A stretch of DNA of 64,000 nucleotides, from NCBI RefSeq assembly GCF_022919175.1, contig NZ_CP095043.1, forward strand, positions 620,001 through 684,000, written 5' to 3'. The translations under genes were made by a program, and so were the position numbers. Under the pieces are notes generated by a model. The model had not been told where the DNA came from. It ran no database searches and worked only from the letters and a program-made list of their open reading frames with translations. Below, piece after piece: positions 10,194 to 20,279 of the stretch (position 1 is its first letter; each line of letters starts with the position of its first letter). The stretch comes from Leucobacter rhizosphaerae (lineage in GTDB: Bacteria > Actinomycetota > Actinomycetes > Actinomycetales > Microbacteriaceae).

Positions 10194-10199
10194 TAGAAT
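10194..10199 (+). promoter_or_regulatory. -10 element of the ileS T-box transcript
   Basis: TAGAAT sits just before the T-box leader. A TTGCAC sequence at 10174-10179 is 14 bases upstream, short of the usual 17-base spacing, so the -35 is uncertain. Confidence 0.5.
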
Positions 10200-10204
10200 T
10201 TCGG

Positions 10205-10453
10205 GCAGAGACGATGATCCACCATCAATGGGGAGTCCCCGGAAGAACGGCGGCGCACGAGGCAGCTCGCGCGACACTCAGTAGAACCGGTCGGGTACGG
10301 CCCGTCACAGCCGAATGAAGTGGCCGACGCGGCGCTCCCTCGGGAGTGCGGCGAGGGCAAGCAGGGTGGTACCGCGGGAATCGATGATCGTGCGATCGTC
10401 GGCGCTCGTCCCGGCACGACGAACGTCTCGCAAGTCGGAACCAGAGGAAGCCC
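10205..10453 (+). promoter_or_regulatory. Ile T-box riboswitch, translational class, before ileS
   Basis: The leader starts with a tiny stem I, GATG/CATC (10213-10216 with 10223-10226), whose 6-base loop begins with the isoleucine codon ATC (10217-10219). The conserved T-box sequence GGTGGTACCGCG lies at 10365-10376; its TGGT complements the ACCA end of uncharged tRNA-Ile. No terminator with a T run follows. Instead the structure reaches the AGAGGAAG ribosome-binding site, so uncharged tRNA probably frees translation initiation. Actinobacterial ileS T-boxes of this ultrashort stem-I type are known in Mycobacterium and Nocardia. Confidence 0.9.
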
Positions 10454-13400
10454 ATGCCCTACCCCCAGCAGTCGACCGGAGCCGCAACACCGCAGGGCGA
10501 GCCCGGCGCAGCGTTCGGCGTCTCGCCGTCCCCGAAGTTCCCGGAGATCGAGCAGCGTGTGCTCGCGTTCTGGGACGCGGACGACACGTTCCGCGAGTCG
10601 ATCCGGCAGCGCGAGGGAGCGGAGGAGTGGGTCTTCAACGACGGCCCGCCGTTCGCGAACGGCCTGCCCCACTACGGTCACCTGCTCACCGGCTACGCGA
10701 AGGACGTGTTCCCGCGTTTCCAGACCATGCTGGGCAAGAAGGTGGAGCGCCGCTTCGGCTGGGACACCCACGGCCTGCCCGCCGAGCTCGAGGCCATGAA
10801 GCAGCTCGGGATCACCGAGAAGCGCGAGATCGAGGAGATGGGCATCGCGGCCTTCAACGAGAAGGCCCGCGAGTCCGTCCTCCAGTACACCCGCGAGTGG
10901 GAGGAGTACGTCACCCGCCAGGCGCGCTGGGTCGACTTCGAGAACGGCTACCAGACCCTCAACCTCGGCTACATGGAGAGCGTGATCTGGGCGTTCAAGC
11001 AGCTCTACGACAAGGGACTGGCGTACGAGGGATCCCGGATCCTGCCCTACTGCTGGCGGGATGAGACGCCGCTGTCGAACCACGAGCTGCGCATGGACGA
11101 CGACGTCTACCAGATGCGCCAGGACCCCTCGGTCACGGTCACGTTCCCTCTGACCGGGGCCCGGGCCGACGCGCTGGGCCTGTCCGGGGTGCGCGCACTC
11201 GCCTGGACCACGACCCCGTGGACCCTCCCGACAAACCTCGCACTGGCGGTCGGTCCGGCCATCGCCTACGCCGTGGTGCCGGCCGGACCGTCGGGGGCCG
11301 CGGACGGGGGAGCGGGGGGCGTCGACCAGTACCTGCTGGCCGAAGATCTCGTGGCGAACCATGCGAAGGACCTCGGGTACGATTCCGCGGATGACGCCCG
11401 CGCCGCCGTCTCTCGCACGATCGCGGGTGCGGAACTCAACGGGGTGCGATACGAACGGCTCTTCGACTACTTCGCCGACGCCGAGCTCTGGGGCACCGAG
11501 GCGGCCTGGCAGATCCTCGTCGACGACTACGTGTCGACCACCGACGGCACCGGCATCGTGCACCAGGCCCCGGCCTACGGCGAGGACGATCAGCGCATCG
11601 CCGCGACCGCCGGCATCCCGACGATCGTGAGCGTCGACGACGGCGGCCGCTTCCTGAAGTCGGTGCCCGACGTCGCGGGCGAGCTCTGGATGGACGCGAA
11701 CCGCCCGCTCATCCGGCTGCTGAACGAACGCCAGCGGATCCTCCGCGAGCAGAGCTACGTGCACTCCTACCCGCACTGCTGGCGCTGCCGCAACCCGCTG
11801 ATCTACAAGGCGGTCTCGAGCTGGTTCGTGCGGGTCACGGACATCAAGGAGCGGATGCTCGAGACGAACGAGGACATCACCTGGGTGCCCGAGAACGTCA
11901 AGCACGGGCAGTTCGGCAAGTGGCTCGAGGGAGCGCGCGACTGGTCGATCAGCCGCAATCGCTACTGGGGCAGCCCGATCCCGGTGTGGAAGAGCGACGA
12001 TCCCGACCACCCGCGCGTCGACGTCTACGGCTCGGTGGCCGAGCTCGAGGCGGACTTCGGTGAGCTCCCGCGCAACGCGGCAGGAGAGATCGATCTGCAC
12101 CGGCCGTACATCGATGCTCTGACCCGCCCGAATCCCGACGACCCGACCGGCCGCTCCACCATGCGTCGCATCGAAGACGTGCTCGACGTGTGGTTCGACT
12201 CGGGATCGATGCCCTTCGCCCAAGCGCACTACCCGTTCGAGAACCAGGAGTGGTTCGAGACCAGCCAGCCCGCCGACTTCATCGTCGAGTACATCGGGCA
12301 GACCCGCGGCTGGTTCTACGTCCAGCACGTGCTGGCCACGGCGCTCTTCGATCGCCCGGCCTTCACGAACGTGATCAGCCACGGCATCGTGCTCGGCTCC
12401 GACGGCAACAAGATGTCGAAGTCGCTGCGGAACTACCCCGACGTGAACGAGGTCTTCGACCGCGACGGCTCCGACGCCATGCGCTGGTTCCTGATGGCCT
12501 CGCCCGTGGTTCGCGGTGGCAACCTCGTCGTCACCGAGGAGGGAATCCGCGAGGGGGTGCGTCAGTTCATCCTGCCGCTGTGGAGCACGTGGTACTTCTT
12601 CAGCCTCTACGCGAACGCCGACGGCACGACCGCCGAGCGCCGCACCGACTCCGACGATCCGCTCGACCGCTACATCCTCGCGAAGACCGGCGATCTCGTG
12701 CGCGAGGTCGGCGGGCACCTCTCCGCGCTCGACACGACCTCGGCGGCGGAGTCGCTCCGCGCGTTCGCCGAGGTGCTGACCAACTGGTACGTCCGGCGCT
12801 CCCGCGACCGGTTCTGGGAGGGCGTCACCGGCGAGCTGGGCGCCGAGCGCAACCGTCAGGCCTTCGACACGCTGTACACGGTGCTCGAGACGGTCGCCCG
12901 GGTGGCCGCCCCGCTCGCACCCCTCGTCACCGAGGAGCTGTGGCGCGGGCTCACCGGCGGGCGCTCGGTGCACCTCGAGTCGTGGCCGGACGCGGACGAG
13001 TTCCCGGTCGAGCCCGACCTCGTCGCGGCGATGGACGAGGTGCGGCAGATCACCACCAACGCCCTGTCGCTCCGTAAGGCGCGCCGTCTGCGCGTCCGGC
13101 TCCCGCTGCCCGAGCTGACGGTCGTCACGGCCCGCCCGGAGGCGCTGTCGCCATTCGTCGAGATCCTCCGCGAAGAGCTCAACGTGAAGTCGATCGTGCT
13201 CGTGGAGCAGACGGAGTCGAGCGCGGTGGATCACGGCATCGTGCAGACGCTGGCCGTCAACGCCCGCGCGGCGGGTCCCCGCCTCGGCAAGCAGGTGCAG
13301 CAGGCCATCACGGCCGCCAAGTCGGGGGACTGGAGCGAGTCGGCCGGTGTCGTGACCGCGGGCGGCATCGCGCTGGAGCCCCACGAGTACGAGCTCACTC

Positions 13401-13801
13401 TGACCGTCTCCGGCTCCGGCGGGGCGGCGTCCGATGCTGCGGAAGGCCCGGCGCTCGCGCTGCTCCCGGGCGGCGGGTTTGTGCTGCTCAGCACGGAGAC
13501 CACCCCGGAGCTCGAGGCCGAGGGCGTCGCCCGCGACGCGATCCGCGCCGTCCAGGAGGCGCGCAAGCACGCGGGGCTCGAGGTCAGCGACCGGATCACG
13601 CTCGCGCTCACGGCCGACGACCGATTCGCGGCCGCGCTCCTCGCCCACAGCGAGCTGATCGCGGCGGAGACGCTCGCGGCGGGCGGCCTCGTCGTGCACG
13701 CGGCGGATCCCGAATCGCGTGACGATTCGAGCACCGCGCCGGCGCTCGGCGCGGACAAGGCTCCGCTGGGCATCTCGCTGGCGAAGGAGGAGGCACGATG
13801 A
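10454..13801 (+). CDS. ileS: Isoleucine--tRNA ligase
   Basis: Charges tRNA-Ile and edits misactivated valine. The class I signature is [12 protein letters not shown] near residue 75, with WDTHGLPAE beyond it, and the KMSKS loop is KMSKSLRN at about 655. A cysteine/Trp region ([12 protein letters not shown]) and the long C-terminal domain fit the 1115-residue eukaryote-like form used by actinobacteria. Expression is under the T-box directly upstream. Its stop codon overlaps the folC start by four bases (ATGA). Confidence 0.97.
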   Translation: MPYPQQSTGAATPQGEPGAAFGVSPSPKFPEIEQRVLAFWDADDTFRESIRQREGAEEWVFNDGPPFANGLPHYGHLLTGYAKDVFPRFQTMLGKKVERRFGWDTHGLPAELEAMKQLGITEKREIEEMGIAAFNEKARESVLQYTREWEEYVTRQARWVDFENGYQTLNLGYMESVIWAFKQLYDKGLAYEGSRILPYCWRDETPLSNHELRMDDDVYQMRQDPSVTVTFPLTGARADALGLSGVRALAWTTTPWTLPTNLALAVGPAIAYAVVPAGPSGAADGGAGGVDQYLLAEDLVANHAKDLGYDSADDARAAVSRTIAGAELNGVRYERLFDYFADAELWGTEAAWQILVDDYVSTTDGTGIVHQAPAYGEDDQRIAATAGIPTIVSVDDGGRFLKSVPDVAGELWMDANRPLIRLLNERQRILREQSYVHSYPHCWRCRNPLIYKAVSSWFVRVTDIKERMLETNEDITWVPENVKHGQFGKWLEGARDWSISRNRYWGSPIPVWKSDDPDHPRVDVYGSVAELEADFGELPRNAAGEIDLHRPYIDALTRPNPDDPTGRSTMRRIEDVLDVWFDSGSMPFAQAHYPFENQEWFETSQPADFIVEYIGQTRGWFYVQHVLATALFDRPAFTNVISHGIVLGSDGNKMSKSLRNYPDVNEVFDRDGSDAMRWFLMASPVVRGGNLVVTEEGIREGVRQFILPLWSTWYFFSLYANADGTTAERRTDSDDPLDRYILAKTGDLVREVGGHLSALDTTSAAESLRAFAEVLTNWYVRRSRDRFWEGVTGELGAERNRQAFDTLYTVLETVARVAAPLAPLVTEELWRGLTGGRSVHLESWPDADEFPVEPDLVAAMDEVRQITTNALSLRKARRLRVRLPLPELTVVTARPEALSPFVEILREELNVKSIVLVEQTESSAVDHGIVQTLAVNARAAGPRLGKQVQQAITAAKSGDWSESAGVVTAGGIALEPHEYELTLTVSGSGGAASDAAEGPALALLPGGGFVLLSTETTPELEAEGVARDAIRAVQEARKHAGLEVSDRITLALTADDRFAAALLAHSELIAAETLAAGGLVVHAADPESRDDSSTAPALGADKAPLGISLAKEEAR

Positions 13802-15138
13802 CCCCCGCCGAACAGGTCTACGCCGAGCTCCTGGAGCGGGTCGGCGAGGCCCACCCCAGACCCCGCATCGAACCGGTGCGGCGCCTCGCCGAGCTCGCCG
13901 GATCGCCGCAGCTCTCCTTCCCGGTTGTCCAGGTCGCCGGAACGAACGGCAAGACGTCGACCAGCCGTGCGATCGAGTCGCTGCTGCGCGCGCACGGGCT
14001 GCGCACGGGGCTCTTCACGAGCCCGCACCTGCTGTCGTTCAGCGAGCGGTTCCAGCTCGACGGCGCCCCCGTCGACGAGCGCCTGCTCGAGTCCTCCTGG
14101 GAGGAGCTGCGGCTGCCGCTGCAGCTCGTGGATGCGGAGCTCGAGGCCGCGGGCCACGGCCGCATCACGTTCTTCGAGGCCCTGGCGGTCCTGGCCTTCG
14201 CGATCTTCGCCGACGCCCCCGTCGAGGTCGCCGTGATCGAGGTCGGCATGGGCGGGGAGTGGGACGCGACGAACATCGTCGACGCCCAGGTCGCGGTGTT
14301 CACGCCGATCGCGCTCGATCACACCGAGATCCTCGGCCGCGACGTCGCCACGATCGCGAAGACCAAGGCCGGCATCATCAAGGCCGGCAGCACGGTCGTC
14401 ACCGCGGTGCAGGATCCCGAGGCGCTCGCCGAGCTGGAGGACGCCGCGAGCGCGCACGACGCGCGGTTCGTCGTCCAGGGGCGCGACTTCCGCCTGGTGG
14501 AGGACCGTCTCGCCGTCGGCGGACGCCAGATCGACGTGGTCGGCGCCACCGGGACGCCGTACGACCCCGCGTTCGTGCCGCTCCACGGCCGCCACCAGGC
14601 CGAGAACATCACCCTCGCGATCGCCGCGGTCGAGGCGTTCTTCGGTTCGGAGCGACCGGTGCCGGAGGAGGTGCTCGACGAGGGACTCGGCCAGCTCACC
14701 TCTCCGGGCCGCTTGCAGCTCATCGGCAACGATCCCGTGGTGTACGTCGACTCCGCGCACAACCCGCACGGCGCGCGGGCCCTCGTGGAGGCGGTGACCG
14801 AGTCGTTCAACTTCGAGGAGCTCGCGCTCGTCGTCGGCGTGCTCTCGGAGAAGGACGCCGACGGGCTGCTCCGCGCGCTGGCACCCATCGCGCACCACGT
14901 GACGGTCACACCGGTCGAGTCGCCGCGGAGCCTCGATCCCGAGGTGCTCCACGACGTCGCCGTCGATGCGATCCCCGACACCCCGATCGAGGTCGCGGAG
15001 TCGCTTCCCGAGGCGCTCGACCTCGCGCGGGCATGGGCCGGTCGGTCGGACGGCCGCGCTGTGCTCGTGGTCGGCTCCGTGCTGCTCGTGGGCGAGGCCA
15101 TCGCGTTCTCCCGCAGCGAGGGCTGGGGGATCGCGTGA
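13798..15138 (+). CDS. folC: Dihydrofolate synthase / folylpolyglutamate synthase
   Basis: Adds glutamate to dihydropteroate and to reduced folates. The Mur-ligase-like P-loop is [15 protein letters not shown] (about 45-60), followed by the omega-loop region [12 protein letters not shown] and the Mg-binding [13 protein letters not shown]. The C-terminal domain begins near SPGRLQLIG and includes DSAHNPHGA. The 446-residue length is normal. Translational coupling to ileS (4-base overlap) and to the next gene (GTGA overlap) is visible. Confidence 0.95.
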   Translation: MTPAEQVYAELLERVGEAHPRPRIEPVRRLAELAGSPQLSFPVVQVAGTNGKTSTSRAIESLLRAHGLRTGLFTSPHLLSFSERFQLDGAPVDERLLESSWEELRLPLQLVDAELEAAGHGRITFFEALAVLAFAIFADAPVEVAVIEVGMGGEWDATNIVDAQVAVFTPIALDHTEILGRDVATIAKTKAGIIKAGSTVVTAVQDPEALAELEDAASAHDARFVVQGRDFRLVEDRLAVGGRQIDVVGATGTPYDPAFVPLHGRHQAENITLAIAAVEAFFGSERPVPEEVLDEGLGQLTSPGRLQLIGNDPVVYVDSAHNPHGARALVEAVTESFNFEELALVVGVLSEKDADGLLRALAPIAHHVTVTPVESPRSLDPEVLHDVAVDAIPDTPIEVAESLPEALDLARAWAGRSDGRAVLVVGSVLLVGEAIAFSRSEGWGIA

Positions 15139-15641
15139 GCGCGGTCGACCCCGGGGCCCTCGGGCCGAACAACGGGAACTCCGGCGGGAGCACCGACTCT
15201 GAGGACGACCTGGTCCTGTCCCCCTCGGAGACGATGGCGCACAACTCGGCGATGCGGATCTCCGGTGGCGCGCGCGGGCCGCGGTCGACGCAGCGCGCGC
15301 TCGCCTCGATCGTGCTCGGCTTCGAGCTCATCGTGGTGGTGCTGATCGGACTCACCATGTTCGGGCTCGGGATCACCGAGCCGCGCGAGCTCGGCCTCGT
15401 GCTCGGCGGCGGACTCGGGCTGCTCATCATCGTCGCCCTCGGCATCATGCGCCGCGGCCGCGCCGGGATCCTGCTCGGCTGGATCATCCACGCGCTGATG
15501 CTCCTGACCGCGATCCTGCTGCCCATGGCCCTCATCGTCGGCCTCCTCTTCACCGGGCTCTGGATCTACTGCATGGTGAAGGGCGCGCAGATCGATCGGG
15601 ATCGCGCGGCCTGGCTCGCGGAGCAGCCGGACGCGGGCTGA
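15135..15641 (+). CDS. DUF4233 family membrane protein
   Basis: A 168-residue protein with a Ser/Asn/Gly-rich cytosolic N-terminus (about 55 residues) and four hydrophobic segments (about 57-77, 83-103, 110-130 and 132-152), ending in a charged tail. The GTG start overlaps the folC stop by four bases. A DUF4233 protein directly after folC is a recurrent actinobacterial arrangement; its function is unknown, and a role linked to folate or envelope metabolism would be guesswork. Confidence 0.8.
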   Translation: MSAVDPGALGPNNGNSGGSTDSEDDLVLSPSETMAHNSAMRISGGARGPRSTQRALASIVLGFELIVVVLIGLTMFGLGITEPRELGLVLGGGLGLLIIVALGIMRRGRAGILLGWIIHALMLLTAILLPMALIVGLLFTGLWIYCMVKGAQIDRDRAAWLAEQPDAG

Positions 15642-15741
15642 TCCCACCCCTCAGGACCGTGCTCCACGGCTCCCGCTAGACTCGGTGCTCGGGCCTGTCG
15701 CCCGACCACACGGACCGACCTCCGAGCTTCGAGGAGCACAC

Positions 15742-16158
15742 ATGACCGCAGAAGAAACCCTGATCCTGGTGAAGCCCGACGGCGTCGCGCGCAACCTGAC
15801 CGGCGAGATCCTCCGCCGCGTCGAGGCGAAGGGCTACCGGATCGTCGATCTGAAGCTCGTGAACGCGGACCGCACCCTGCTGGCCGAGCACTACGCCGAG
15901 CACGAGGGCAAGCCGTTCTACGAGCCCCTGCTCGAGTTCATGGGATCCGGGCCGATCGTCGCCGTGCGCGCCTCGGGGAATCGCGTGATCGAGGGCTTCC
16001 GCGCCCTCGCCGGAGCCACGGATCCGACGACCGCGGCGCCGGGCACCATCCGCGGTGACCTGGGCCGCGACTGGGGCCTCGCCGTTCAGCAGAACCTGGT
16101 CCACGGCTCCGACTCGACCCTGTCGGCGGAGCGCGAGCTCGGCCTCTGGTTCGCCTGA
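15742..16158 (+). CDS. ndk: Nucleoside diphosphate kinase
   Basis: Transfers the terminal phosphate between nucleoside triphosphates and diphosphates through a phosphohistidine. The catalytic His lies in the motif NLVHGSDS near residue 115, and the N-terminus has the expected TLILVKPDGVARN. The length of 138 residues matches the hexameric form. ATG 15742 has GAGGAG upstream; a longer frame to 15685 is unlikely because a TAGACT -10 lies at 15676-15681. Confidence 0.97.
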   Translation: MTAEETLILVKPDGVARNLTGEILRRVEAKGYRIVDLKLVNADRTLLAEHYAEHEGKPFYEPLLEFMGSGPIVAVRASGNRVIEGFRALAGATDPTTAAPGTIRGDLGRDWGLAVQQNLVHGSDSTLSAERELGLWFA

Positions 16159-16164
16159 TCCGCC

Positions 16165-17364
16165 ATGACCGCTGACGCCCTGTCCGCCGCCGAGGCGCGT
16201 CGCCTCGCGCTGGCGGCGCAGGGCTTCAGCGGCTCGAACCGCCGCCGGATCCGCCGCCCGTTCGATCCAGCACTCGAGCGGTTGCACGTGCTGCAGATCG
16301 ACTCGGTCAACGTGTTCGCCCGGAGCCACTACCTGCCCGTGTTCTCGCGCCACGGCGCCTACGATCCGGACGCGCTCGATCGGCAGCTCTTCCAGAGCGG
16401 CGAGTTCACCGAGTACTGGGCGCACGAGGCCGCCTTCATTCCGGTGATGGATCGCCCGCTCTTCGGCTGGCGGATGGGGGAGTACCGCGAGCGGCACGCG
16501 CGCGACGACCGCGCGACGGCGCTGCGACCCACGATCGAGCGGGTCCGCGCGGCGCTCGCAGACGGCGGACCGCAGTTCGTCCGCGAGTTGGAGGAGACCC
16601 CTCGCGCGACGCGCGGCCCGTGGTGGGACTGGAGCGACACGAAGCGTGCGGTCGAGATCATGTTCGCCGAGGGCGAGGTCGTGTCGAGCGGTCGCGAGGG
16701 GTTCCAGCGACGCTACGCCCTCGCCGAGCGGGTGCTGCCGCCCGCGGCGCTTCGCGAGGTCCCGAAGGAGGAGGCCCAGCGGAGTCTCGTGGAGCGGGCA
16801 GCCCGGTCGCTCGGCGTCGCCACCCTCGCCGATCTCGCGGATTATCATCGGATCTCCCAATCCGACGCGCGTCGAGCCGTCACGTCGCTCGTGGAGGAGG
16901 GAACGCTGCGCCCCGTGACCGTCGCCGGGTGGCGCCGGAAGAACGGGGATCCCGAGCGGGCGTGGATCCACCGCGACGCTCGGCTCCCGGCGCGGATGCC
17001 GGTCGACGCCCTGCTCACCCCGTTCGACCCCGTGGTGTGGTTCCGGCCCCGCGCCGAGCGGATGTTCGACTTCCACTACCGGATCGAGATCTACACCCCG
17101 CAGGAGCAGCGCCGCTTCGGGTACTACTGCCTGCCCCTGATGGTCGGCGGAGCGCTGGCGGGTCGCATCGATCTGAAGGCGGACCGTCGCAACCGAGAGC
17201 TACTCGTGCAGGCGGCGTGGCAGGAGGACCGGGCGCCGGAGCGGACCGCCGCGACTGCACAGGAACTGCTCGCGCGCGCGGCCGCGTGGCAGGGGCTCGA
17301 CTCCGTGCGCGTGAGCGGCGTGGGCAACCTCCCGCTGCCGGCCGCCTTCGACGCCGCGGGGTGA
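16165..17364 (+). CDS. YcaQ/AlkX-type winged-helix DNA glycosylase
   Basis: A 399-residue protein of the HTH_42 (YcaQ/AlkZ) superfamily, whose members excise alkylated bases and unhook interstrand crosslinks. The expected N-terminal segment LHVLQIDSVNVFARSHYLPVFSR contains Gln-Ile-Asp at about 50-52, matching the QxD motif of the AlkX/YcaQ branch rather than the QxQ of AlkZ. Three winged-helix repeats are the family norm. It starts 6 bases after ndk and is followed by uvrB, a repair context that supports the role. Confidence 0.8.
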   Translation: MTADALSAAEARRLALAAQGFSGSNRRRIRRPFDPALERLHVLQIDSVNVFARSHYLPVFSRHGAYDPDALDRQLFQSGEFTEYWAHEAAFIPVMDRPLFGWRMGEYRERHARDDRATALRPTIERVRAALADGGPQFVRELEETPRATRGPWWDWSDTKRAVEIMFAEGEVVSSGREGFQRRYALAERVLPPAALREVPKEEAQRSLVERAARSLGVATLADLADYHRISQSDARRAVTSLVEEGTLRPVTVAGWRRKNGDPERAWIHRDARLPARMPVDALLTPFDPVVWFRPRAERMFDFHYRIEIYTPQEQRRFGYYCLPLMVGGALAGRIDLKADRRNRELLVQAAWQEDRAPERTAATAQELLARAAAWQGLDSVRVSGVGNLPLPAAFDAAG

Positions 17365-17411
17365 GGCCTGGATCGGAGCGCCCGACCCAGACGAATGTCG
17401 GAGGCCCGGAG

Positions 17412-17417
17412 TAGTCT
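17412..17417 (+). promoter_or_regulatory. -10 element of uvrB, probably leaderless
   Basis: TAGTCT ends seven bases before ATG 17425. This spacing puts the transcription start at or next to the start codon. No LexA-like palindrome is seen here, unlike at uvrA. Confidence 0.45.
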
Positions 17418-17424
17418 CGGAGAC

Positions 17425-19512
17425 ATGGAAACCACGCGCAGCGTCCGCCCCTTCGAGGTGATCAGCGAGTACGAGCCGAGCGGCGATCAGCCGCAGGCGA
17501 TCGAGCAGCTCGCGCACCGCATCAACGCCGGTGAGACCGACATCGTGCTGATGGGCGCGACGGGCACCGGCAAGTCCGCGACCACGGCCTGGCTCATCGA
17601 GGCGGTGCAGCGTCCGACGCTGATTCTCGCGCACAACAAGACGCTCGCCGCGCAGCTCGCGACCGAGTTCCGCGAGCTCATGCCGAACAACTCGGTCGAG
17701 TACTTCGTCTCCTACTACGACTACTACCAGCCGGAGGCGTACGTCCCGCAGACCGACACCTTCATCGAGAAGGACTCGTCGGTGAACGCGGAGGTCGAGC
17801 GCCTCCGCCACTCCACCACCAACGCCCTGCTCAGCCGGCGCGACACCATCGTCATCTCGACCGTGTCGTGCATCTACGGCCTCGGCAAGCCCGAGGAGTA
17901 CTACGAGGCGATGGTTCCCTTGCAGGTGGGCGATGTGCTGGATCGCGATGTGCTGCTGCGGCGCTTCGTCGACATGCAGTACCAGCGCAACGACATCGAG
18001 TTCGTGCGCGGCAACTTCCGCGTGCGCGGCGACACGGTCGAGATCATCCCCATGTACGAGGAGCTCGCGATTCGCATCGAGTTCTTCGGCGACGAGATCG
18101 AGGCGCTCTACTACCTGCACCCGATCACCGGCGACGTCATCAAGCAGGTCGAGACCGTGTCGATCTTCCCCGGCTCCCACTACGTCGCGAGCCGCACCGT
18201 CATGAACCGGGCGATGGGCACGATCTCTACGGAGCTCGACCAGCGGATCCGCGAACTGAAGCAGCTGAACAAACTGGTCGAGGAGCAGCGCCTCCGCATG
18301 CGCACGACCTTCGACCTGGAGATGATGGAGCAGATCGGGTTCTGCTCGGGCATCGAGAACTACTCGAGGCACATCGACGGCCGGCAGCCGGGGGAGGCCC
18401 CGCACTGCCTGCTCGATTACTTCCCCGACGACTTCCTCGTCGTGATCGACGAGTCCCACGTCACCGTGCCGCAGATCGGGGCGATGTTCGAGGGGGACTC
18501 GTCGCGCAAGCGCACCCTGGTCGATCACGGCTTCCGCCTGCCGAGCGCCCTCGACAACCGTCCGCTGAAGTTCAGCGAGTTCAAAGAGCGCGTCGGGCAG
18601 ACCGTCTACCTCTCGGCCACACCGGGCAAGTACGAGCTGGAGCTGGCCGATGGCGTCGTCCAGCAGATCATCCGTCCGACCGGGCTCGTCGACCCCGAGA
18701 TCGTCGTGAAGCCGAGCGAGGGGCAGATCGACGACCTGCTCGAGGAGGTCCGCATTCGGGCCGAGCGCGACGAGCGGGTGCTGGTCACCACCCTGACGAA
18801 GAAGATGGCGGAGCAGCTCACGACCTTCATGGAGGAGGCTGGGGTGCGCGTGCGCTACCTGCACTCCGACGTCGACACCCTCCGCCGAGTCGAGCTGCTC
18901 ACCGAGCTTCGCGCGGGGGTGTACGACGTGCTCGTCGGCATCAACCTGCTCCGTGAGGGCCTGGACCTGCCGGAGGTCTCGCTCGTGGCGATCCTCGACG
19001 CCGACAAGGAGGGGTTCCTGCGGTCGAGTACCTCATTGATCCAGACCATCGGGCGTGCCGCGCGGAACGTCTCCGGTCAGGTGCACATGTACGCCGACAA
19101 GATCACCCGCTCCATGCGCGAGGCGATCGACGAGACGAATCGACGGCGCGCGATCCAGATCGAGTACAACACGACGCACGGCATCGACCCGCAACCGCTC
19201 CGCAAGAAGATCGGCGACATCACCGAGATGCTGTCGCGCGAAGCGGCCGATACCGAAGACATGCTCACCTCCCGCACCGGCGCGCACGCGCAGCGCGGGT
19301 CCACGCAGCGGGCGAAGGGCAAGACCGCGGCTCGCGCCGGCGCGATCGCGGGGGAGGGCGCGGGAAAGCTCGAGGAGCTCATCACCGACCTCAACGATCA
19401 GATGCTCGCCGCGGCGGAGGAGCTGAAATTCGAGCTCGCGGCGCGCCTGCGCGACGAGGTGGCGGAGCTCAAGCGCGAGCTGCGGAGCATGGACGCCGCG
19501 GGCCACCTGTAG
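17425..19512 (+). CDS. uvrB: Excinuclease ABC subunit UvrB
   Basis: Damage-verifying helicase-like subunit of nucleotide excision repair. Walker A is [11 protein letters not shown], the beta-hairpin region lies in [15 protein letters not shown], and helicase motif II reads VVIDESHV. Motif VI includes QTIGRAARN, and the C-terminal UVR domain that binds UvrC spans roughly the last 40 residues ([18 protein letters not shown]). The ATG at 17425 gives 695 residues; a longer start at 17395 lacks support. A basic Ala/Lys/Arg linker precedes the UVR domain. Confidence 0.97.
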   Translation: METTRSVRPFEVISEYEPSGDQPQAIEQLAHRINAGETDIVLMGATGTGKSATTAWLIEAVQRPTLILAHNKTLAAQLATEFRELMPNNSVEYFVSYYDYYQPEAYVPQTDTFIEKDSSVNAEVERLRHSTTNALLSRRDTIVISTVSCIYGLGKPEEYYEAMVPLQVGDVLDRDVLLRRFVDMQYQRNDIEFVRGNFRVRGDTVEIIPMYEELAIRIEFFGDEIEALYYLHPITGDVIKQVETVSIFPGSHYVASRTVMNRAMGTISTELDQRIRELKQLNKLVEEQRLRMRTTFDLEMMEQIGFCSGIENYSRHIDGRQPGEAPHCLLDYFPDDFLVVIDESHVTVPQIGAMFEGDSSRKRTLVDHGFRLPSALDNRPLKFSEFKERVGQTVYLSATPGKYELELADGVVQQIIRPTGLVDPEIVVKPSEGQIDDLLEEVRIRAERDERVLVTTLTKKMAEQLTTFMEEAGVRVRYLHSDVDTLRRVELLTELRAGVYDVLVGINLLREGLDLPEVSLVAILDADKEGFLRSSTSLIQTIGRAARNVSGQVHMYADKITRSMREAIDETNRRRAIQIEYNTTHGIDPQPLRKKIGDITEMLSREAADTEDMLTSRTGAHAQRGSTQRAKGKTAARAGAIAGEGAGKLEELITDLNDQMLAAAEELKFELAARLRDEVAELKRELRSMDAAGHL

Positions 19513-19599
19513 GCTCGCAGGTCGAGGCTCAGCGCGGCTCGGCAGGCCGCTTCAGGTCTTCGCGGGCCGGCCGCACCGAGGTCGACATGCCCGCAGCGC

Positions 19600-20004
19600 T
19601 CAGTCGGCCGCGACTGCCAGCGGAGCGTAGAGGTCGATCGCGTTGCCGTCGGGATCCAGCACGGTCGCATAGCGCTGGCCCCAGGGCGCATCCCAGGGGT
19701 CGACGCGGCTGGGGTGGCCCGCCGCCACGAGTCGCGCGTGCGTCGCATCGACCTCCGCGGCGTCGGCGGCCTGGAACCCGAAGGCGACGCGGTGGTCTCC
19801 GGTCGGGAACGCATACTCCGGGTCGAAGCTGTGAATGGTCTCGATCGGATCCCACCCGATGCGCACACCGCTGGGCAGTTCCACTTCCACGTGCGGTTCC
19901 GACTCCAGCCCCTCAGCCAGGTCCAGGCCGAGCGTGCGGTAGAAGGCGAGCGACGCGGCGAGGTCGCGGGTCACGATGCCGATGAAGTCGAAGGTGAGGC
20001 TCAT
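19600..20004 (-). CDS. VOC (glyoxalase/bleomycin resistance) superfamily protein
   Basis: A 134-residue protein with two beta-alpha-beta-beta-beta modules of the vicinal oxygen chelate fold. It begins with FDFIGIVTRDLAASLAFYRTLG and ends with TVLDPDGNAIDLYAPL, a canonical VOC ending. Related proteins include glyoxalases, dioxygenases and antibiotic-binding proteins, and the sequence does not single out one. It is transcribed toward uvrB. A TACGCT hexamer lies six bases before its ATG, so it may be leaderless. Confidence 0.8.
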   Translation of the reverse strand: MSLTFDFIGIVTRDLAASLAFYRTLGLDLAEGLESEPHVEVELPSGVRIGWDPIETIHSFDPEYAFPTGDHRVAFGFQAADAAEVDATHARLVAAGHPSRVDPWDAPWGQRYATVLDPDGNAIDLYAPLAVAAD

Positions 20005-20010
20005 AGCACC

Positions 20011-20016
20011 AGCGTA
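20011..20016 (-). promoter_or_regulatory. -10 element of the VOC gene, probably leaderless
   Basis: On the minus strand TACGCT ends six bases before the ATG at 20004. No ribosome-binding site fits in the gap. Confidence 0.4.
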
Positions 20017-20126
20017 CGCCCGTCGACGCGGGTGTCGCACGGTGCAACCGGGCACTGCTGGGATCGGCGTGGCGTGTCGAGAGATCCACCTGTCCATGCA
20101 AATCGCCCACACCAAACCGCGCTAGA

Positions 20127-20192
20127 TGCAGAGATCTGCACAACGACAGAACGAAGCGGCACGATCTCTCTGCAGGAATGCAGATCTCTGTC
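20127..20192. repeat. Inverted repeats downstream of the RES toxin gene
   Basis: TGCAGAGATCTGCA (20127-20140) recurs inverted as TGCAGATCTCTGTC (20179-20192), with 12 of 14 positions matching the exact complement. A third partial copy, GATCTCTCTGCA, lies at 20163-20174. The 275-base gap (20005-20279) holds no credible gene. Possible roles are a terminator-like structure for the toxin transcript, operators, or a scar of insertion; the sequence does not decide. Confidence 0.55.
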
Positions 20193-20279
20193 TGAAGCGA
20201 AACGCTCGCCGCACCACGAGCTCAATCCCACTGTCCACGCCCCGCTCGGCCGGGCCGTGCCACGACCGCAGCCGAGCGG

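Noticed and set aside
10193..13699. 1168-codon open frame antisense to ileS
   Set aside because: It is a frame shadow in high-GC DNA; ileS on the plus strand has all synthetase motifs and a T-box, while the antisense protein is Arg/Gly/Leu-rich without domains.
17365..17424. LexA box before uvrB
   Set aside because: No sequence near TCGAAC-N4-GTTCGA is present; only a -10 hexamer is visible.
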